From Diadema setosum (lineage: Eukaryota > Echinodermata > Echinoidea > Diadematoida > Diadematidae): a stretch of 64,000 bases of DNA. Positions 37,401-43,400 of the stretch are shown piece after piece. The stretch spans positions 2,043,501-2,107,500 of the forward strand of contig CM067077.1 in the NCBI GenBank assembly GCA_033980235.1. The letters are read 5' to 3'. The notes below the pieces were generated by a model, which did no database searches, was not told the DNA's origin, and was given only the letters and a program-made list of their open reading frames with translations. The position numbers and the translations under genes are program-made. How positions within the stretch are numbered: the stretch's first letter is position 1; each line of letters begins with the position of its first letter.

Positions 37401-40400
37401 AAGAAGGTTGGATGAATCACACAATTCCAAGTAAAAACAAGTTGCAAGTTGAATCTTCTGATAACATACTGTGCATGCCAAATATTTCGCAAGGTATTAA
37501 TTTTCACAAATTTCAAGTGCTTGGTGCTATTCGCAAAATTAGAAACATATGAAAGTATTATCCTTATTCCTGACATAAATGTGACAAGCATGCATACATT
37601 TCTTCGTTCATGACTTTACTCCACAATCACAAATTCAACCACTCACAAAATTATTGGGAAGTCCCGATTCGCGAAAAAAATTAATCTGGCTAAATATCTG
37701 GCGTATACCATATGCTAAAGATTGAGAGGGTGTGGAAAAGAAATTGCTGAATGGCATCACTGAGCATTTTACCTGCTTTCTTGTTTCCACTCAAAATCAC
37801 AAATTCTTGGGCTGAAAATATCTAATGTCATGGCAACAATCATTTCATGCAATGAGCAAAAAAACGAAAGTTGAGATGATTGGTAATGTCACTGTCCCTG
37901 ATAGTGTTCACGGCATTGTACTGGCCCAGACACAAGAGGGAGACAGTCTTTCTATGTGCATCATATTAAAAGTCATCATCACAGTGAAAGACATGTGATA
38001 TGGCAGCATGGATTGATGCAGTACATGTAGGTGCCACTGCTCGATTAGGTTTTGCACTATTATTTATTGTCCCCCTAGAGAAAAGACACTGATCACAAAA
38101 GAGTGTAACTTTGCAAACTTCAAGAATTCCAATACATGAGACAACTCATCATAATTATTGTACAATATACATCATATGTAAAATCCAAAGCTAGTGTTGA
38201 ATAATTCTTTGTTTCCATGACTGGTATCAAAAGAAAATACAAAACATTCTTGGCTACATTATGTCATGCACACTTCGATTGAATTTCTTCCTCCAGTACG
38301 CTGAGATTTATCTAAAGTTTATATCTTCTATTCATATTGAATTTTTGAACTTGTCAGTCACCCGTTATACCTGTGAAAAATGTCCTTAGAAATATTACTG
38401 CGACCTTGTCCTAACAAAGAAATGCTCAGACGGCTTATTCCAGTTACAATTACAAACAGTGGCAAGCCTACACAGTATCCAATATTGCCCGATTATTTTT
38501 ACCACGCTCTCGAGGAGGGTGTCGTTGGTTTCAATCAGGGCATCCATCCGGTCTTCCAGCTCCAGGGTGCGGCTGATACCAATCTGACTTCCCTTTACCC
38601 CCTGCTGGCCCGCTAGCTGCCGGATGCTACGGGACAATGACAAAAATACACACACATAATAGGAAATGTCATTGACAGTAAACCACAATTCTCAGAAGGG
38701 CTCAAAATTCATCATCCACCTTTTGGAATTTCCTTGCAATGGTACTGAAAAGGTCTACCAAGAAACTTGTCTGGCCGTTGCAATCTGTCAGGATGAGGAC
38801 TTGTTTTGGAATATTTTGAAACATAACAATTTTTTAAACAGCAAAACAGTTCCCATCATAGTAAATGATTTTTACATTGGGAGGTCCTCCCAATTCAGTG
38901 GGGGGAAGGCGGAACATAAAGTAATGATCCATCAAGCCGTAGCAGTAGTACAGTCTATATTTTCTCCACAAGCTGCATATGATTCATTAGAGAGGAGGAT
39001 CGATGGATATTGATATGGCTCCATTTGTAATTAATTTTATAAAACATTACACAGCAACCATGAGAGATATGCTCCGAGATCGCAATACTGTCTGTGTACC
39101 TTTTTGGCCAATATTTTGAAATTTTTTATCATTACCTTTTCAAGTGAAATAGCGTTATCACAGCATCATGTCCCAAATCGCTTTATAATGCATCTATAGA
39201 TACAGTGTATGTGTCTACTGGATAATTGACAGTTTCTGCACGCAAATATGGGAACTCTAGATTTTACCTTTAACCAGTTCTCCACTAGATTTTTCAGTCC
39301 TATTATACTCTGTAGAGGATCAACACAATTCCTTCCAGCAGTAGTTAAATGACATAACAACATAAAGTATGATAATTCAGTGATAATACCACATTGATAA
39401 GATTGAGCTTGTCAACATATATCAACGTTATGCATACAACCATCGAAGCCATCCATCAGTATCATGTGTAAAGTTTGTGCTTCCTGTGTCTGTCATATCA
39501 TTGCACCTCAGCTAGGATTGAAGTCAGGGTACAAGAGGAAGGAGACAGACATGTTGATTTATGCACCGCTATACCACCGTCCCACAATGCCACAGCTGTG
39601 GGACAGCCGGCTTATTTGGATGCAAAGTATAAAACCCTTTCTTGATTGTGTCACTTTGGGGAATGTTAACGGAAAGGCATAAAGAAAGCACGAAAGCAGT
39701 GCACTGTTAAAGTGCATAAAAGGTACCATACACGTACAAACTGTTTCTTTTATCAGAACTTTTACTTGCTCAACTCAACGAAGGACAAAAAGAAGATATT
39801 TCATGTCAACACCTGTTGTGCTAGAATGAAATTATGGTGAGATGTAACTATTTGTACACAATTAGTATTAAAGGGACTGTACAGTAATGGTTGAGGTGGG
39901 GATTCATGTTTTGAACATTCCTAAGTGAGATAATGAGAAACCTCTTATGAAATATGAAAGAGCATGTAATTCTAAGAAGGATTCAACATTTATTTGATGA
40001 AAATTGGTTTTCAAATGGCTGAGATATCCAAAAAAGTGATGATAATAATAAAAGGAGACAGGCCACGCCTTTTATTAGGATCTCTTTGTTTCACATTGTT
40101 TTTGGATATCTCAGCCATTTCAAAATCGATTTTCATCAAATAATTTTTTGATACCCTTTAGAGTTGCATGCTCTTTGACATCTTATAGAGTGGTTTCTGA
40201 ATATCTCGCAAAACATTAAAACCTAAATCCTCACCTCAACCAGAACTGCACACACCCTTTAAGTACAGAATCCCAGTAGAACATGACATATCAATTATCA
40301 AGGTACATCTGTAACTGCTGTAAACCAAAAGAGTTTCTACAACAGTTTCTGTGATAAGATATGAAAGGTAATGATACACAAAAGCCAAAACCAATTATGA

Positions 40401-43400
40401 GTCTAATTATAACACCTGGGCAATTCCACGGTAACTGACGTTACACGTAAGGATTTTCAGGAAATTGTTTACCTTGTAGTTTTGCGAATGAAAGCACCTT
40501 GGGCTTGCAATTAGCATTGATGAATAAGTTCATGAGAATGAAGAAATAGGTGGAAAGTTTTTCTCTCAAACTGCACTTCTTATCACATAGCAAGTGAAAA
40601 TGTGTCGGTAACTGACGTTACGGAAAAAGGACATGGGAAATTATGGTGTAGGTGTAAATGGAAATATCTCATGTCCCTGACTTTTAGCCTTTATGTGTTT
40701 AATATGGCAATAGGGTCTAGGTTCTTAGGAACAGGTGTGCAAAATAACGTGCACTTTAGTTGTCTCCTTTTACCACCACGCCAATTTCAGTGAAGGCATG
40801 ACGGTAACTGACGTTACGTAACTGACGTTACGCTTACATTTGCCATAGGGTTTACACATGCAAAATCATGATTGGGAATAGCTATGTGATATTTCATAAT
40901 TCTGACCATTCAGAATGATTTGGTTAATATGGAGTCATACCTTGGTTCATCAGTCATAAATACACAATATAATGAAACAGTAGTCCATTTTCTTTGTGTT
41001 CTATGAAAACTTAAAGGTAAACATGTCAGTAACTGACGTTACGTAACTGACGTTACACATACTTTGCTGTGGGGTTTACAGAGAACTAATTTATTTAACA
41101 GGTTATTATACTGCTGCAATGTACCAGTGACAATCCCAGGCAACTACAGCAACAAATTAAAACAAAATCTAAAGACACAAATAATATTGGGTGGGCCCTT
41201 ATGGGGCACCCCCCCCCCCCCCATGCCATAGCACAGTTGGGCAAAAATAATGTAAATGCACAAGAGGATATTTCTTGACATTTGTCTGAAGATTTAATTT
41301 TTATTCAATATTTATGATTACAAAGAGCCATTAATACATTAAGCCGTTCCAAGTATAAATATATTGACATGACTAAGGGCTTTTTTGTTTGTTTGTTTGT
41401 TTGTTTGTTTTTTAATGAACAGGAAAGTTTTTATCTACATAGAGTGCTCCACCCATAATACCTTGTAGTACTACACAAAACATGGATATTTTTGTGCTTG
41501 AAAAAAATATCAAAATATCTTCCAGGTCATGGGGGAAAAAACATGTATCAACTCATAAATATGCATAAATATGTATGAAATCTATTGTGATATATTTCTC
41601 CTTCTTTTCTTTATTTTACTCCTGATGATCTCCATCATCAATTGATTTAAATGAAAAGTGTCGCACTTTTAATATTTCTCTGTGAAGAAGAAAAATAAAT
41701 GCTTTTTTGGTCAAAAGAGCATTATTGTTTTATTCCTAGCTTGAAGTAATTTAACTGTTTTTCTTTTCCTTTTCACTGATATATCACGGCTTGCAAATAC
41801 ATTCGAGATACCAAGAAATCAGACTTTGCAACGAAAGAATACTAAAATCAATATAAAAAACTCTTCTTGTTCATAATTATCATGTGTTGTATTACAAAAT
41901 GTCCCTGCATGAATAGAACAAAGTAATCAACAAATACACACTGTATGAACAATTTTTTTAAACCCTATAGAATCCTCTCTCTCTTTGAGCAACATCAGTG
42001 TTAAGTTTCAAACAATAGATGAGTACATGCCTTACGTACCATAATACAAGATGAGCCATGTTAACTACACCACACATTTAAGTGCAAGAGAAGAAATATC
42101 TGTTTGTGCATTTGCCTTGAGGTAGAAACTTGACTAAGCTTCCTGAAAAAAAAAAAAATGCCAGCAAAAGCAAACATTGGTGAAGATTCTTAAACTGTTG
42201 GTATACAGCTGTGCAGAAGTTTGTTTGTTTGTTTTTTTAATAAAAAATGTGGTTAACATGCAATGATGTCACTGATTAGGCCTACAAACTTTGGTAGCTT
42301 TATCATCCCGTAGGACTGGGAATGTACTAATTTGAGTGCATATACTGCATGTGGCAAACTAAACTTCCCGACGATTTAACCTTAAACTTGTGCTGAATCA
42401 AAAATCGAAAGTTCAAGCCCCCCCCCCCCCCTTAAAAAAAATAATAATAATCATCATGGTTTAACAAATGAATGAATAAATGAATTTAGAAATAAAATAA
42501 AATATAAAAAAAATCCATGGACATACCATGGTAATGACATCATTTCCTATGAAAGGGATTGCTGCTCTTTGTTGTAAGTTGACTTCCCAGATGTATCGAA
42601 ATGGCCAAAAGTAAAAAAATTTGCCTCAGTTATAAGTACTGTCATGGTAACTGACGTTACATACTTGTGTATGTCGTTTCGGTAACTGACGTTACACATT
42701 TTGTAGTGTTCATTATGACTGTCCAGTATGCCAAGTTTCCTTATTTCTGGTATTAAAATAAAGGCATATGGGCATACATTAGAAATCCCAAGTTACATCA
42801 TACAGCTCACTTCCTTTGATGAATAAACTTAAAAATTCCTTGTTTTTGGTAACTGACGTTACATCCATCATTATCAAAGTAATTAACAGTTTTTATCAAA
42901 TTCTTTAAAGCTACCAGCTTTTTTTTCTATCGTGTGGTAAAAGACTTCTCTGGTAACTGCATACATATGACAGATTGTTGTTTAGAGTACTAATAAAGTG
43001 GATATACAGAGAGTAAGTTATGCGACAATACACTCTTTTCACCATTGAGTTATAGGCATATTTTGGCAGCCATTTTGAAAATCAAAATGGCCGCTTTTAT
43101 TGAAAAACATAATGATTCTTAAAACTTCAACTCAAGTACTGTCTGAAAATGTATGGTGTTTGAAACAAATATCATTTTGAATTTTTGGCACCTGTGTCCT
43201 AGTTACCGTGGAATTGCCCACCTGGAGTCCATTTAAAAAAAAAAAAAAAAATGTACAATGCTTCCACAAGTTGCTATGATCCAATGGCAAGTCTTGCTGG
43301 AATGGTAATTAGCATGAAAATGATAAGAATTCAGCTTCCTGATTGGTTCTTGCTATAAGAAGCTTTTATTCTTTAGCAGAGTTGCTATTACATCCAAAAA

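Noticed and set aside
38666..39013. 115-codon plus-strand frame in EXOSC10 intron 2
   Set aside because: Antisense in an intron, no recognisable motif and no splice partners. Most likely chance.
40431..42862. GTAACTGACGTTAC motifs as a host CRE/Myb enhancer
   Set aside because: All copies lie within one bounded inverted-repeat element, so a transposon function is the simpler reading. A regulatory role is not excluded.
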